Part shown: positions 24,299 through 35,589 of the stretch, in pieces
Position numbering within the stretch: position 1 is the first letter of the stretch
How the letters are laid out: each line of letters starts with the position of its first letter
Assembly: GCA_035578135.1 (NCBI GenBank)
Contig: JAQJVK010000006.1
Span: 23,133,285-23,197,284, forward strand
Reading direction: 5' to 3'
DNA length: 64,000 bases
Origin: Flexamia atlantica
Taxonomy: Eukaryota; Arthropoda; Insecta; Hemiptera; Cicadellidae
Program-made: the position numbers and the translations under genes
The notes under the pieces: generated by a model
The model's input: only the letters and a program-made list of their open reading frames with translations
The model's database searches: none
Told to the model about the DNA's origin: nothing

Positions 24299-24869
24299 CT
24301 GTAAAGTAACATAGTTGTTAATAAAGAGTACCTACTTAAAGTAATTATGGAGTTTTACCAGCCATAATTTATGGAGTTGGTTAATATTTATAATAATTTT
24401 AAAATTCATGTTTCTAGCACCTTGAACCATTAATTATTTGACAAACTGGGTACGTACACCTCCTTCTTCAGACTGGAATTCTTTTGTAACCTCAGAATTA
24501 TATTTGTGTACGGTCATTGTAATCACATTTACAACACACACTTTACAAACAAAATAAAAAAAACGAAAACCGAAATACGCAGACTGAGTCAGAATAGTAC
24601 AGCCTACACGACTACATTCCACCCAAAAATTATAAGTAGGCTAGGCTATGGCAAATCACCTAACAGCACGGTATGTAGTTTTGAGTTTATTGTATGTAGG
24701 GGACCTATTAACACTTTGGCTGCCTAGAAAAATTATAGATTTTGTTTTCATAGAGGGCCTAACTTACTTCCATGAAAAATCATTATTTCAGTTTAAAACT
24801 GGCACGATAAAAATGCTATGTCAGTCTAAGAACTGCCAGGATGAATCAGCTGATATTGCAGTACAGTAA

Positions 24870-25020
24870 CAATTATGTTAAAAAAAACTGAATGATCGAT
24901 TTTTCATCAAAAAAACTGAAACTGAAAAAACTGAAAGAACTGACAACAGAAAAACTGACAGAACTGAACTGAAAGAACTGACAGTACGTTGTGAAAAAAC
25001 TGAATGATCATTGTCTGGTT
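24870..25020 (+). repeat. simple repeat of AACTGAA/AACTGACA units
   Basis: Imperfect tandem CTGAAAGAACTGACA-type units inside intron 1 of the bai-like gene. No element boundaries seen. Confidence 0.6.
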
Positions 25021-25139
25021 TGCAGCAATCGATGTAAGTTATTAAATCAAAAGATTAATCATCGATTATCTTTCAGGTTTGAGAATGGAATAAACCAAAA
25101 TAGTAGTCATTAATGGAATAGATTCGGTTATCTCAACAG

Positions 25140-25300
25140 TTGCGAACCGATCTAGTCGGCTGCGGGCAGTTCTCGCGGTGAACGGTGTCAATGGCAATGC
25201 CGATCAAATCGGCCGCGGGCAGTTCTCGCAACGAACGGCGAAGCTGATCACATTGGCAGCTGGAAGTTTTCGCGATATAATACAAACGATGTAGTCAGCT
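25140..25300 (+). repeat. tandem duplication of a GC-rich segment of about 75 bases
   Basis: GCGGGCAGTTCTCGC occurs twice (about 25164 and 25215) with similar flanks (GATC..TCGGC before, GAACGG after), and a third decayed version follows at about 25256 (GCAGCTGGAAGTTTTCGCG). Intronic. Confidence 0.55.
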
Positions 25301-25667
25301 CTTCGCAGTCAAAGGGTTCAGGAAGTTATATTTAGGGGTACCAGTTTTAGAGATGAGTAAGGTATCAGTTTGGTGACAATCTGCCTGACTCTGCTGGTTT
25401 CAGTCAAAAATGAAGTAGCCTAAGGCAAATCTCCCACTTGCCCAGTACCCTCTGGTAAGTGTCATTGAACTAATACAGCCTACATCATATCTAACACTAA
25501 AACGGTAATAGTGTTACCCATCTGGTTAATAGTGGAACCCATCTGGTTACGCTGGTCTTCGGTAAGGAGGAGGTAGTTTTCATATACCAACACTTTCCAG
25601 TGGAGCAAAACAACTGTACAAAAATTTTTAACACTATATAAACTAAACATATGATGAATTTACTTAC

Positions 25668-25841
25668 CACATAATCAACCTTTTGATTAGGTTGATGTTC
25701 CACTTCAATTTCTCCAACAATCAGTACATTTTGCCTAACCTCTTCTCTGAGACACTTCTGTCCATTTGGAACTCCATGAAACATAATAGCTTTCACGACG
25801 AGTGTCTTGAAAATCAAAAGAAAAATTGCTTTAAAAATCAT
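25668..25841 (-). CDS. bai: TMED10/baiser-like p24 cargo receptor, exon 1 (start codon)
   Basis: p24 proteins are single-pass receptors of COPI/COPII vesicles that sort cargo such as GPI-anchored proteins between ER and Golgi. This exon gives residues 1-58: a signal peptide of about 18 residues (MIFKAIFLLIFKTLVVKA), then the GOLD-domain start with C30 in QKCLREEV and the beta-strand VLIVGEIEVEHQPNQKVDYV. Donor GTG|GTAAGTA gives a phase-0 exit. The ATG at 25841 is the first Met after an in-frame stop upstream. The four joined exons make about 164 residues, and with a usual last exon of about 43 the total would fit the family's roughly 205-220. The sequence pattern is closer to insect baiser (p24-delta/TMED10) than to other p24 classes. 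No damage is seen. Promoter and any 5' non-coding exon lie to the right and were not identified. Confidence 0.9.
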
Positions 25842-26873
25842 TTCAAGTTTTGAAAAGAAGATTAGAAATTTACAAGTAAGAAAAATAGAACCAATAATAC
25901 GATATAATATCTAATATCTAATTCTTCCTCATCAACAACAGCCTGGATGCAGGTTAGGGTTCTTAAAACTCTGAGGTGGCCAACAACAGACGATGTGTAA
26001 GCAATCACAGCCTTCTACACCAAAAAGATTATCACAAAAGTAAAAATAATTCTGTTAAATGCTATATTAAAACGTCCTTAATTAATTTGGCTCGATAAGT
26101 GATTTTTCTGCTCGTTGTTCGGCCACATCAATGAATACACACATCTTTGTGAAGAGACCATGAAATAACACAAAATATGCTGTAATAAAAACCCCTCCTA
26201 CATAATTTCACAAAAAATTGGTCTGGAAAAGACCGGGAGTCTGCATTCATATTACATAATAAAATAAATAATAAAAAATTCAATTAATTTGGACTAAAAC
26301 CATGGCCATCTCTTTATGCTAAAACTCAATCAAAAAAACACATATAATAAATATAAGAAATGGAAAATATACGTTTTGGAAGCGTGCATTTCCAAAACGT
26401 AAATGCCAAAAATGAAATTTTACAGGAATTACACATTTCCATATAAGGAAAAACACATTTCCATAACATGCTTACTGATGAACAATAAAATATTGCATTT
26501 ATTACTTGCAATGTTTGAAACATATGTCTGTTGTTTTAAAAATAGCTATTTTGTTCAGCTTTGGTAAGAAACTCAATTCTTGGAATTAATGAAACTGCAT
26601 TGCAATAACAAAACGTTGTAAATGCTATGCAAGTCTCTAAAAAGCACTCTTGAGGAAGTCCATTGCCCGTCATTATTTTCTTGAACCAAGTCAAGCTGAG
26701 CTTCTTGTAACATCTCTTGAAAGTATACTAGTGATGCTTTTATCATTGCAATAATAATAAAAGTGAACAATATCTGCAAATAAGTCGCCAAGAGTTCAAT
26801 GGAATCTCTGACTCAAATAGATTACACTGGCGACGCCCCTGGTCTTCGAGGACTGCGGTGAAGACATCGATGG
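25842..26873. other. upstream region of the bai-like gene
   Basis: Should contain its 5' UTR and promoter, but no clear core promoter elements were recognised. A 12-bp-stem hairpin (TACGTTTTGGAA...TTCCAAAACGTA) lies at about 26369-26402. Confidence 0.3.
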
Positions 26874-27042
26874 TACCTTGTACCTTGTACCTTGAAGTAA
26901 TCTTGAAGACTCCTCTTCTGGGGCATAAGATCCGTCAACTTAGGCTATGTTTATGCAGCAGGAAGCATTGTCAAGGTCTCGAAATGGATGGTTAATGGTA
27001 GGTGGTAGGGAATTTCAAGGATAACCACTGGGAGGATGATGC

Positions 27043-27831
27043 CTACATAGGGACACTATAAAAACATTCTTTTAACAAATAACTTTTCAACTGAGTTTTG
27101 AATTTTTTGATGTCGTTAAGGTCTTTTATACTTTGGGGCAATTTGGCAAAGAGTTTTAAGCCAGCATATTCCGGTTTGGTTTCAAACAATCTAAGACGAT
27201 GTTGGATTGAGGGATTCAAGTGTCTGTTTCTAGTATGGTAAGAATGATTGTGAGGCTGGATAAGATTGTTTTCTTTAACATAGCAAATGGTTTCAAACAT
27301 AAAAAGAGAGGGAACAGTCAGAATACTTAAATCTATGAAATGTTGGCGACAAGAGTCACGTGGTCTAAGTTTCAACATAGCACGAATAGCCCTCTTCTGA
27401 ATAACAAACATTTTTTCTAGGTTCTGCTTACTAGAATTTCCCCAAAGCACAATAGAATACCTTAAATGACTTTCGATTAAGCTAAAATATACTAATTTAG
27501 ACAAATAAAGACAATTCAATAGTGCAATATTTCTTAAAACAAAGACATTCAAAGAGAGGATGTTAGCAAGTTTACTAACATGATCATTCCAGGAGAGACC
27601 ACCGTCCAACCTCACACCCAAGTAGTCTACTGTTTCTGAAATCTCCAAAAATTCCTCATCCAAGCAGACAGAAGGAGCAACCACACCCTCCCTATCCATA
27701 AATCTTTTTTTAGAGTCTGTTGAGAAGAAAATGTAGTTTGATTTCTTGGAATTAATGTTCAAATGAAGTTCGGAAAAATATTGTGAAAGCTTATTTATCA
27801 AAATGTGATTTTCTTGTTCTAGCAAGGACAA
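27043..27831 (-). pseudogene. LINE reverse transcriptase C-terminal region, second frame
   Basis: A 262-codon frame that continues the RT after a frameshift near 27830. It reads DYLGVRLDGGLSWNDHVSKL and then LIESHLRYSIVLWGNSSKQN and QKRAIRAMLKLRPRDSCR, the usual thumb and C-terminal signatures of Jockey/CR1-group RTs. It overlaps the upstream frame by 13 bases in another register, so the intact protein is broken here. The first Met is not a genuine start. Confidence 0.85.
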
Positions 27832-29780
27832 ATCTTTATGTTTCGAAAAAGGGATGTATCATCGGCAAAAATGGTTAAAGAATTCGAGGGTAAAAAGTCA
27901 GAAATGTCATTTATGTAAATCAAAAATAGGATTGGGCCTAGGATTGAGCCTTGCGGCACGCCTACTTGAAGATATGAAAGTTTGGATGTGAATTGCTCCC
28001 TCAGCCCGCCGGGATGAGTGAAATCTATTATGGTTCGATGAGATCTGTCTGTAAGGTAGGAAGTAAACCAATTTAAGACTGTGCCTTTGATTCCAAGATT
28101 CTCAAGTTTATTTAAAAGGATTTTGTGATTGACAGTATCAAATGCCTTGGAGAGATCGATGAAGCAGCCAATGGCCGCATCACCATCCTCCAAGGCATCG
28201 ACACACTTATTTACTAAATTGATTATGGCGAGTTTGGTTGACTTCTTTTTCTGGTAACCAAATTGGTTAGCAAAAAGCAGGTTATTAGAATCTAAATAGG
28301 TAATCAGTCTGTCGCAAACCACCTTCTCTATGATTTTAGAGATAGACGGTAGGTGAGAGATTGGACGGTAGTTCTCCGGAAGACTTAGATCGCCTTTTTT
28401 GTAAAGCGGCTTAATAAGAGCCATTTTGGCATCATCGGGAAATTTCCCAGTATCAAGAGAACAATTGACAAGATCTAGCAAAGGGGCTTTGAGAGATGAG
28501 TAACATAATTTAATAATATTCATCGAAATTCCATCATTGCCAGCAGATTTTTTACTAGGCATTTCGTTAACCAATTTAGTAAGTTCTCGGTCAAAAACCA
28601 GTTTAAAATTGGAGACGTTTAAATAACTAACAGTATTAGATACAGAATTGGATTCACAAAAATCAGATTTGGAAGAAAGTGAGAAAAAATCATTAAATAA
28701 ATTACTAACTGACACAGGATCGGATTCTACATGACCATCACTATTGAGAGAGATGTTTTTTGATATGTCACTATTTTTATTCCTGGATTGGTTAATGAAA
28801 TTCCATGCAGTCTTAGAAGGGTTTCTTGAAGAATCTATTTCACTGATGACAAAGTTGGATTTAGCTACAAGAATTGTTTTCCTATAGTCCTTCTTTTTCA
28901 AGTTATACTCATGTCTCAAATATGGATCACGGGTGTTTACCCAGTCAGAATACAAAAGCAAAAGTTCCTGCTTAAGAGCCATTATCTCATCAGTAAGCCA
29001 TTTCTTATTCTTAACACTACTTAATTTAAATGTCTTAGTAGGACAGGCTACCTCGATGTAATGTTTAATAGTATCAATAAAAATACCATATTTGCTGTTA
29101 ACAGTATTAGCGTGAAAGACTTCGTTCCATTGTTCATTACCTAACCTAAAAACAAGTTCTTTAAGATTTTGATCATTGAAATCCCTACCCCTAACACTAA
29201 CATTACCTAACCTAGTCACAGTACCACACAGCGGTGTCTCAAGTAAAACTGCACAGTGATCAGAGACCACAGCTTCAACAACGAAAGAAGTACAATCAGA
29301 TAAATTAGTAAAAAATATATCCAAGCAGCTCTCTGAATGTTCTGTGAACCTAGTAGGACTAAAATTCACCTGCTTTAAACCAAAACAATTTACAATGTTT
29401 GAAAAAGTTTCATACTCAACTGGATAAGTATTAGAATCAATATTGAAATCTCCTCCTAGAATGATATTTCTTGAGTTAAAAACTATCGATTTAAGATAGA
29501 GTTCTAAATTGTGAAAAAAGGACTCGAAATTGCTTCTGTAAGGTGGCCTATAAATGGAAGCCACAATAGTGAAAATATCCGAGACAAAAAATCTACAATC
29601 GGTAACTTCAAAAATTGATTCAACTGAAAATTGTGTTGTAATATTTCTAACCCCTAGATCAAGGTCTTTCCTAGAGAAAATAGCAACTCCTCCACTTAAA
29701 GAGTCATCACGACAGAAATAATTCTGTAGATAGAAATTATCTAGAGCAAAATTGGACATCGAACATCTAACATTGGACAT
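27819..29780 (-). pseudogene. LINE APE endonuclease plus reverse transcriptase, broken ORF
   Basis: A 653-codon frame. The endonuclease part shows FFVSDIFTIVASIYRPPYRS, NIILGGDFNID and VSDHCAVLL (the catalytic SDH). The RT part shows NYRPISHLPSISKIIEKV, IDLSKAFDTVNHKILLNKL, GVPQGSILGPILFLIYINDI and the active site FADD. It terminates 14 residues after FADD through a frameshift; the remainder is in the frame ending at 27043. Upstream, the endonuclease N-terminus is out of frame. These lesions make a functional product unlikely. Confidence 0.9.
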
Positions 29781-30199
29781 TCATCTAATCCATGTTCAGA
29801 AACTAGGAAAAAATCGCACTTAGTTTCATCCAGAAAAACTTCGATCGCTTATTTCTTTTTATGAATTGCTCTCTGAACATTCAGAAGCGCAAACTTTAAT
29901 GAGGAGTTAGGTTGAGTGCACTCTGACAGTGGTTGGAAAACATGCTCGAATGTAGGCCTAGGCCTACTTAATTCTAACGTGGCGTGAGATACCGCTGTAC
30001 ATTGCAAAGAGTTGTGGTACGAGTCTACATTGATAAAAAATAGGTCTAAATGATAAATGGCATCTAAATGACCGAATCACACCGACTCAATGGGTCTACA
30101 GCACTCACCGGTCACTAACCGGATTAGGACCGGTTACCGGTACTAAGGCAAAATCCAACTCATCTTGACAATAAACAGTGTCCGGGTTTTTATTTCTTT

Positions 30200-30830
30200 A
30201 TTTCACAAGTACAAGCCTGTAGATTAGTGTCAACTTAATATCTAAACAATTAATTAACTTAATTCTAAAAAACTTATTCTACATACAGAATTATCCTTAT
30301 TCTAAATATAGCAGTTAATTTTTTTCATGAATTTCAAGCCAAGAAAAAAATATATTTTGAGTTTCAAGGAAAAAATTCAGAAAAAGAATAGTGTGGATGG
30401 TCTATTAAAAACGATTTTAATTTAATCTTAAATTTTTTATTACTTTCAGTTTTTATTTCATTATGTAAGATTTTGAAAAATTTTGCACCCATGAATGAAG
30501 GTTTTTTTTGGAAAAGAGATAATTTGTGCTCTTGAATGTCAAAATCATTTTTATTTCGTGTATTGTAAGAATGGATATTTGAACGCATTTTAGTTTTCTG
30601 TAAGTTATTTTTTAAATAAATAATACAATCAAATATATACTGATTAAAAACTGTTAATATTTCTAAATTTTTAAAATAATCTCTAACATTATCATCTGGT
30701 TTAAGCTTTAGCATAATTCTGATTGCTCTTTTTTTGCAGAAGTAAAATGTTATTTAAATTAGCATTACTTGTGCTTCTATATAAAATTAATCCAAATGCA
30801 ATATGTGAGTGAATGTTGGCATGATATTAC
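30200..30830 (-). mobile_element. second LINE fragment, 5'-truncated
   Basis: The frame 30714-30364 (MLKLKPDDNVRDYF ... IHSYNTRNKNDFD) matches the C-terminal RT region of the neighbouring LINE by position of RAIRAMLKL and YHTRNRH. Upstream on the minus strand, HIAFGLILYRSTSNANLNN and ILLLQKK can be read, then a one-base shift before AIRIMLKL. Divergent from its neighbour, so a separate insertion of a related family. Confidence 0.75.
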
Positions 30831-31474
30831 TTACCGAATTCACCATAAACATTTTTCGGTAGACGCATAATAATGATCGGTAGGTGTTAAATTCACCACT
30901 GCTGTTCACTGATTACAGTTTGTTAGATTAATCACGTCGAGTGCGGCTGAACGCGCCTAATGAAGGATGTCGTAGCCCCCTAGTCTAAGGTTACAGCGTT
31001 TTGACTTGTACTTTTTCTTGTACGTAGTTCAGTTTTCCCCCTTTGTGGCGGCGCTATCCAAATAAGCTGCATTGCTATCGAAAGATATGGCATTTACAAC
31101 GCGATTTTGTATGAAAACAGATATTTCACAATTTTGGCATTTACAAAGTTGTGGAAATGGACGCTATGACTAACACTCATATATCCATTTCAAACAGCGT
31201 CCTTAAGCAAATTAAAAAAAAACATTACTTAATGATATCGAAAAAATTATCAGATCGTTTGTTAAAGAAATACTGGACCTACCATCTGATGTACCAAATG
31301 CAATGTTATATTCTTCAAAAGAATACAAAGGACTTTGACTGATTAAAGCTATCTGGGAAGCACCAATCCAGCAGGTCAACATTTATTTGTAACGTCTTAC
31401 AAGACTGCCAAGACTGCAATAATTTATATGCGAACAATTTTCGAAATTTTGAAAAAGAAAAGGATATTTGTTTT

Positions 31475-31592
31475 AGCGAATTCCTCCTGTAGGGAAGAAG
31501 CTATTACGGTTGGTCTCATGGTAAGACCTAAGCCAGAGACTATGATAACTTCATTTTGGGGCCCCCAGAAGCCAAAAATATCATTCGTTCAA

Positions 31593-31681
<89 letters not shown>

Positions 31682-32295
31682 ACTGTCAGCACGATAGCAC
31701 TCACAAATATGGTCCGATCTAAACAAAATTTGGCGCAGACGTGCGAAGTAGTAATTATGCGAATGAGTTCAAAAACTAGCCCGATCGGACAATCGGAAGG
31801 GGGTGGTAAATGGGAATAAACCCCCAAAAATTAGGGTTTTTGGGGTTTTTTACATAGAAAAATTAAAATAATCTTTTTTTTTAACTAACCATTGAATTCA
31901 GCTCGAAAAAACATATTAATTAGTATTTTGTATCGTTGCTCTATGTTCATTAGTTTCCGAGATACTGGGAGTGGTGAACACAGTACATTGTCCCATTGTT
32001 AACCTTATGGGAAATAAATAAAATTTTATATCTCACTTATTTATGAAAATAGTTTGATAAAACTTTGTATGTGGCTTCATCTAGTTTAAATATACTGGAT
32101 TATGACCTAAAATACCCTATTTTTATTTTTCTTGGCAGCAAACCTGCATACTCATTCTCCATGTTAACCTTATGGGTCATTGTGGAATTTTCCTTCCACC
32201 ATGCTTATGACATAGAGTAATCTTATGGGTAGTAAAAAAATTGAGTAGTTTGCTCATTTCTCAACATACCCTGTTAAGAACTGGCAACGGGGCTT
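31475..32295 (+). mobile_element. Helentron-like family copy 1
   Basis: Starts AGCGAATTCCTCCTGTAGGG (degraded terminal hairpin), with the family phrase GAAGCTATTACGGTTGGTCT. A (TA)n-(TG)n microsatellite at 31596-31678 is followed by CTGTCAGCACGATAGC, ATGGTCCGATCT and GGCAGCAAACCTGCATACTC. The right end is eroded. Confidence 0.6.
31596..31678 (+). repeat. (TA)n(TG)n compound microsatellite
   Basis: About 8 TA then more than 30 TG dinucleotides, located where other family copies carry (TA)n. The Cys-Val and Thr-His frames across it are artefacts. Confidence 0.95.
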
Positions 32296-32795
32296 CGTAC
32301 AATTAATATCTTCTTGATTATATTTTATTATATTTATAAATTGTTAGATAAAACAAAAGTGAAATAATGGAAATGGATGATGAATTATGTACACATACAG
32401 TGCTTGATTTGTTAAAATTGAGGTACCGGAACTGTAATTTGACAATTTGTACATAACCACCCCCCTTATCATTTTTTCCCTTAATAAAGTATTGTTTATG
32501 GCTATGTGATTAATTAGGTCGATTTTAAAAGTCACATTTTATCCCACTCAAATTTTTTGATAAGTAAATTAAAAACTAACAAAGCATTATTGCATTATTT
32601 TAGCATAACAAATTGTCTAAAACATCTAGTTTTTTTATGACGCCTTGTGAGAGTATTCAGGTCTTTTTGGCGTTTTCGATTCGGCTTAGCTCAATTAAAA
32701 GAGCATTAGGAGAGAGAGCACTAATTTCAGGCCGAAATTCCGCGCGTAATTTCCGTATATTTTCGGTACTCCGGCCGGTTACACATAATCCTCTC

Positions 32796-33160
32796 TTATA
32801 GCGAATTCTCCGGCCGATCATACGCGATCGTCTTTTGCGGCAAATTCTTCGACCGATCGTACACGCGATCGTATTTGCGGCAAATTCCCTTGCCGATTAC
32901 ACGCGATTGTCTTCTGCGGCAAATTCTTCGGCCGATCATACACGCGATCGTCTTTTGCGGCAAATTCCCTGACCGATTACACGCGATTGTCTTCTGCGGC
33001 GAATTCTTCGGCCGATCATACGCGATCGTCTTTTGCGGCAAATTCTCCGGCCGATTAAACGCGATTGTCTTGTGCGGCAAATTATCCGTCCGATTAACGA
33101 GATCGTCTCTTGCAAAAAATACTCCGGCCGATTATACACGATCGACTTTTGCGGCAGAAA
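32796..33160 (+). repeat. minisatellite, about 40-bp unit, 8-9 copies
   Basis: Units of the form GCGGCAAATTC-TTCGGCCGATCATACACGCGATCGTCTTTT. The GCGGCAAATT motif recurs every 38-42 bases, with a two-variant alternation (GGCCGATCATAC versus GACCGATTACAC). Rich in CGATCG and CGGCCG, unlike the AT-rich surroundings. Confidence 0.85.
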
Positions 33161-33423
33161 GAGGTCCCGGAACGCCGTTCCGCCACCGGTCTGACACTTA
33201 AATGGAGCCAAGTGGTAAGCTTATTGGAGCGGGTTAGTTCGAAGCACTTTAGTTAGATGTCGTTGTAAAAACATGAATTTCTTCTTCTTCACTGAATCAG
33301 CTAATCAAAACCAAGATAACGATCTGCTAACTTCCTATTCCGTTTCCCCTGATTTTCTGTCACGACGCGACGTGTACACAACCAAAACGAGTTTGAATTA
33401 ATTTGAATGTGGGAAAATACCTG

Positions 33424-33681
33424 AAGTACGTTTGCCACTAGTGTAAGTTGTTTCGCGAAATACTGTACTGCGTGATTCATTTGTGCTTAAAGCGATTGAT
33501 AGAAAATAAATACGTAGATGTTTACATAAAAGCACTTAATAAAAATTAACTAAATTAATTTTTATTAAGTGCTTTTATGTAAAAATCTACGTATTTATTT
33601 CCTATCAATTGCTTTAAGCACAATATGAATCACTCAGTACAGTATTTCGCGAAACAACTTGCACTAGCGGCAAACGTACTT
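33424..33681. repeat. 258-bp near-perfect palindrome
   Basis: Arms of about 125 bases meet near 33552. Left arm starts AAGTACGTTTGCCACTAG, right arm ends CTAGCGGCAAACGTACTT. Mid-arm matches include GTTTCGCGAAATACTGTACT and its complement. A few mismatches only. It could be a snap-back MITE or a recent inverted duplication. No coding. Confidence 0.85.
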
Positions 33682-33689
33682 AATCAATT

Positions 33690-35460
33690 TAATCTAAACA
33701 AATCGGTAAAGTAATTAAAATTGAAAGTCTAGCAAACAAAACAAGAAAACGAAATTGTAAACAAAGCAGACGACGACGACGATCGACAAATCGCATCGAT
33801 ATTTTTAGTTCGTAGCACTTTTATCAGGCAGCGCTACTGTTCCCTTACCACCGAGTTAACGTGGAAGTGACAACTCTTTACGAAGTTCATTATTACTCTA
33901 GGTAAGTGGTACGACTCTATGGAAGTTGTTATTGTTACTCTATGATATATGCTTGCCTTATAAAAAATAATATAAACTACCGCGTTGCTGCGATCTTCCA
34001 AACCCAAAAGTAAAGTGACAGTTAAACGATTTGAATGTGTATTCTGTTGTAATTTATCATTATTTCGTCCAGGAGTTGTTTACATGTAATTGTGAGTATT
34101 ATTTAAATTTAATATAGTTTTTAATGGCTCTAATTTACCAGTAAGTGAGGAGAAGGCGAATTAAATGAGATCGTTTTGTTTACATCTTTGAATTAGGAGT
34201 GTCCATGGCCGAATTTATTATCTATTGTATTTTGTTACCACACAATTACTTTACCGTAACAGGCCTGAACAATTAAAGAATATAATGTTTGCAATTTGGT
34301 TAGGTCTCTTTAACATATTATAAGTTTAATGAATACCCTGGGTTTGGGTTCAAGAATAGGCCCCTTTGTTGGAATCAAATGAGTGGGAAGCACTTGAACC
34401 TATGCCCACATTTAGTTTTTTTATTTTGTTAGGCTTATAGCTTTCTTTGTGATAAGTAAAAACTCATCGTACTTCCGACATTTCTCCAGTATTGGAATTC
34501 CAGTTTGAAAACAGTGTTCTAGTATTCTTTTTAGGTTGCTATTCATGATTACACTAGATTTCATAGGGTGGTCATGTACAGTTCAAGACATCGCCACTTA
34601 GTTGACCACAGGCACCGGCACTGTATATGAAAACACCCCATGAAACCTAGAACAACGATGAATGTCATCTAAATGGAATGAATGCAAGAATGCAGTTTTC
34701 AAATTGGGATTCTGATACTTTACTGATTTATTTCACATCACATCACTATTTAGGGTTGGGTTACCATATCGCCGGATTTCCCCGGAGATTACCAGATTTT
34801 AAGGGTAAATTTTCAACTCCGGGGAATTACAAAAAAGAAGGGAAATCTCCTCATTTTGGGGCTTCACACTGACATTCATTAAATATGATGAATATCAAGC
34901 AAAATCGTATTTCAGAACAGATAACTTAAACATTTACATCCATAGGCTATGTTTACTGCTAAATAGAAATATTGACTTTTACTTTTTAAAAATTTTAAGC
35001 ATATTTTATTGATGGGAAATTTTGTTTTTTGTTAAGACGGCATACAAACTGGTTGATTTAGATTCGTGAGAATTTTGTTAAGGCTAAATAAAATACCTTA
35101 AAACTGAAACTTCATGAATAATATTTTTTTAAATATGTTAAAGTGAAGTCAGATTTTGTTTCTATTAGACCCTAGGTTTTTTGGTGTTTTAATATTTTAA
35201 TATTATTTTACAATTTATTGTTCTAGTCTAGAATAGAAAGTTTAATTACTGATCGTTACCTATAGCAGTTACTACGAATATTCTTGCTTAGTTTTATATT
35301 TTATACAAAGAAATAAAATAAATGCATGGTTAAAATTAACTTTCATTTGCCCTACTTTGTTTGAAAAATGTGCATGTCAGCAATAAACTGAAGTAGGCCT
35401 ACAGTATTTTATCACAGATTTTTATCATTTGGATGCAATAAAAATAAAGTTTATGCCTAT
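33690..35460. other. intergenic, nothing recognised
   Basis: No supported gene. The frame at 34678-34872 has no splice context or similarity I recognise. Confidence 0.35.
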
Positions 35461-35589
35461 TTCTATCAAAATTTCCGGGGGAGGAACTCAAGACCCCCTT
35501 TACTCCGGGCCGTTGCTGCAGCCACAGCACCATGGCGCCAAAGGCGCTACAAATGGCTGCGGTAAAAGATGTCAGTTACTCCAATTTTG

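Larger units (their letters stand above)
26874..29935 (-). mobile_element. non-LTR retrotransposon (Jockey/CR1-type), 5'-truncated and frameshifted
   Basis: Minus-strand LINE. The 3' end (low coordinates) carries three tandem CAAGGTA units at 26874-26894, like the short tandem tails of CR1/L2-type elements. The 5' end fades near 29935, where an endonuclease N-terminus (LKFALLNVQRAIHKK) is readable but broken by a stop and a frameshift. No RNase H domain follows the RT, which argues against I/R1-like clades. Confidence 0.8.

Noticed and set aside
25497..25667. Read-through of the first p24 exon past 25668
   Set aside because: The donor GTG|GTAAGTA and in-frame continuation in the exon at 24298 show this part is intron.
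31428..31827. Open frames rich in Cys-Val, Tyr-Ile or Thr-His
   Set aside because: Translations of the TA/TG microsatellite on both strands.
32796..33211. Open frames with repeated RPENLPQKTIA-like units on both strands
   Set aside because: The minisatellite unit length allows open frames in several registers; no start context or conservation.
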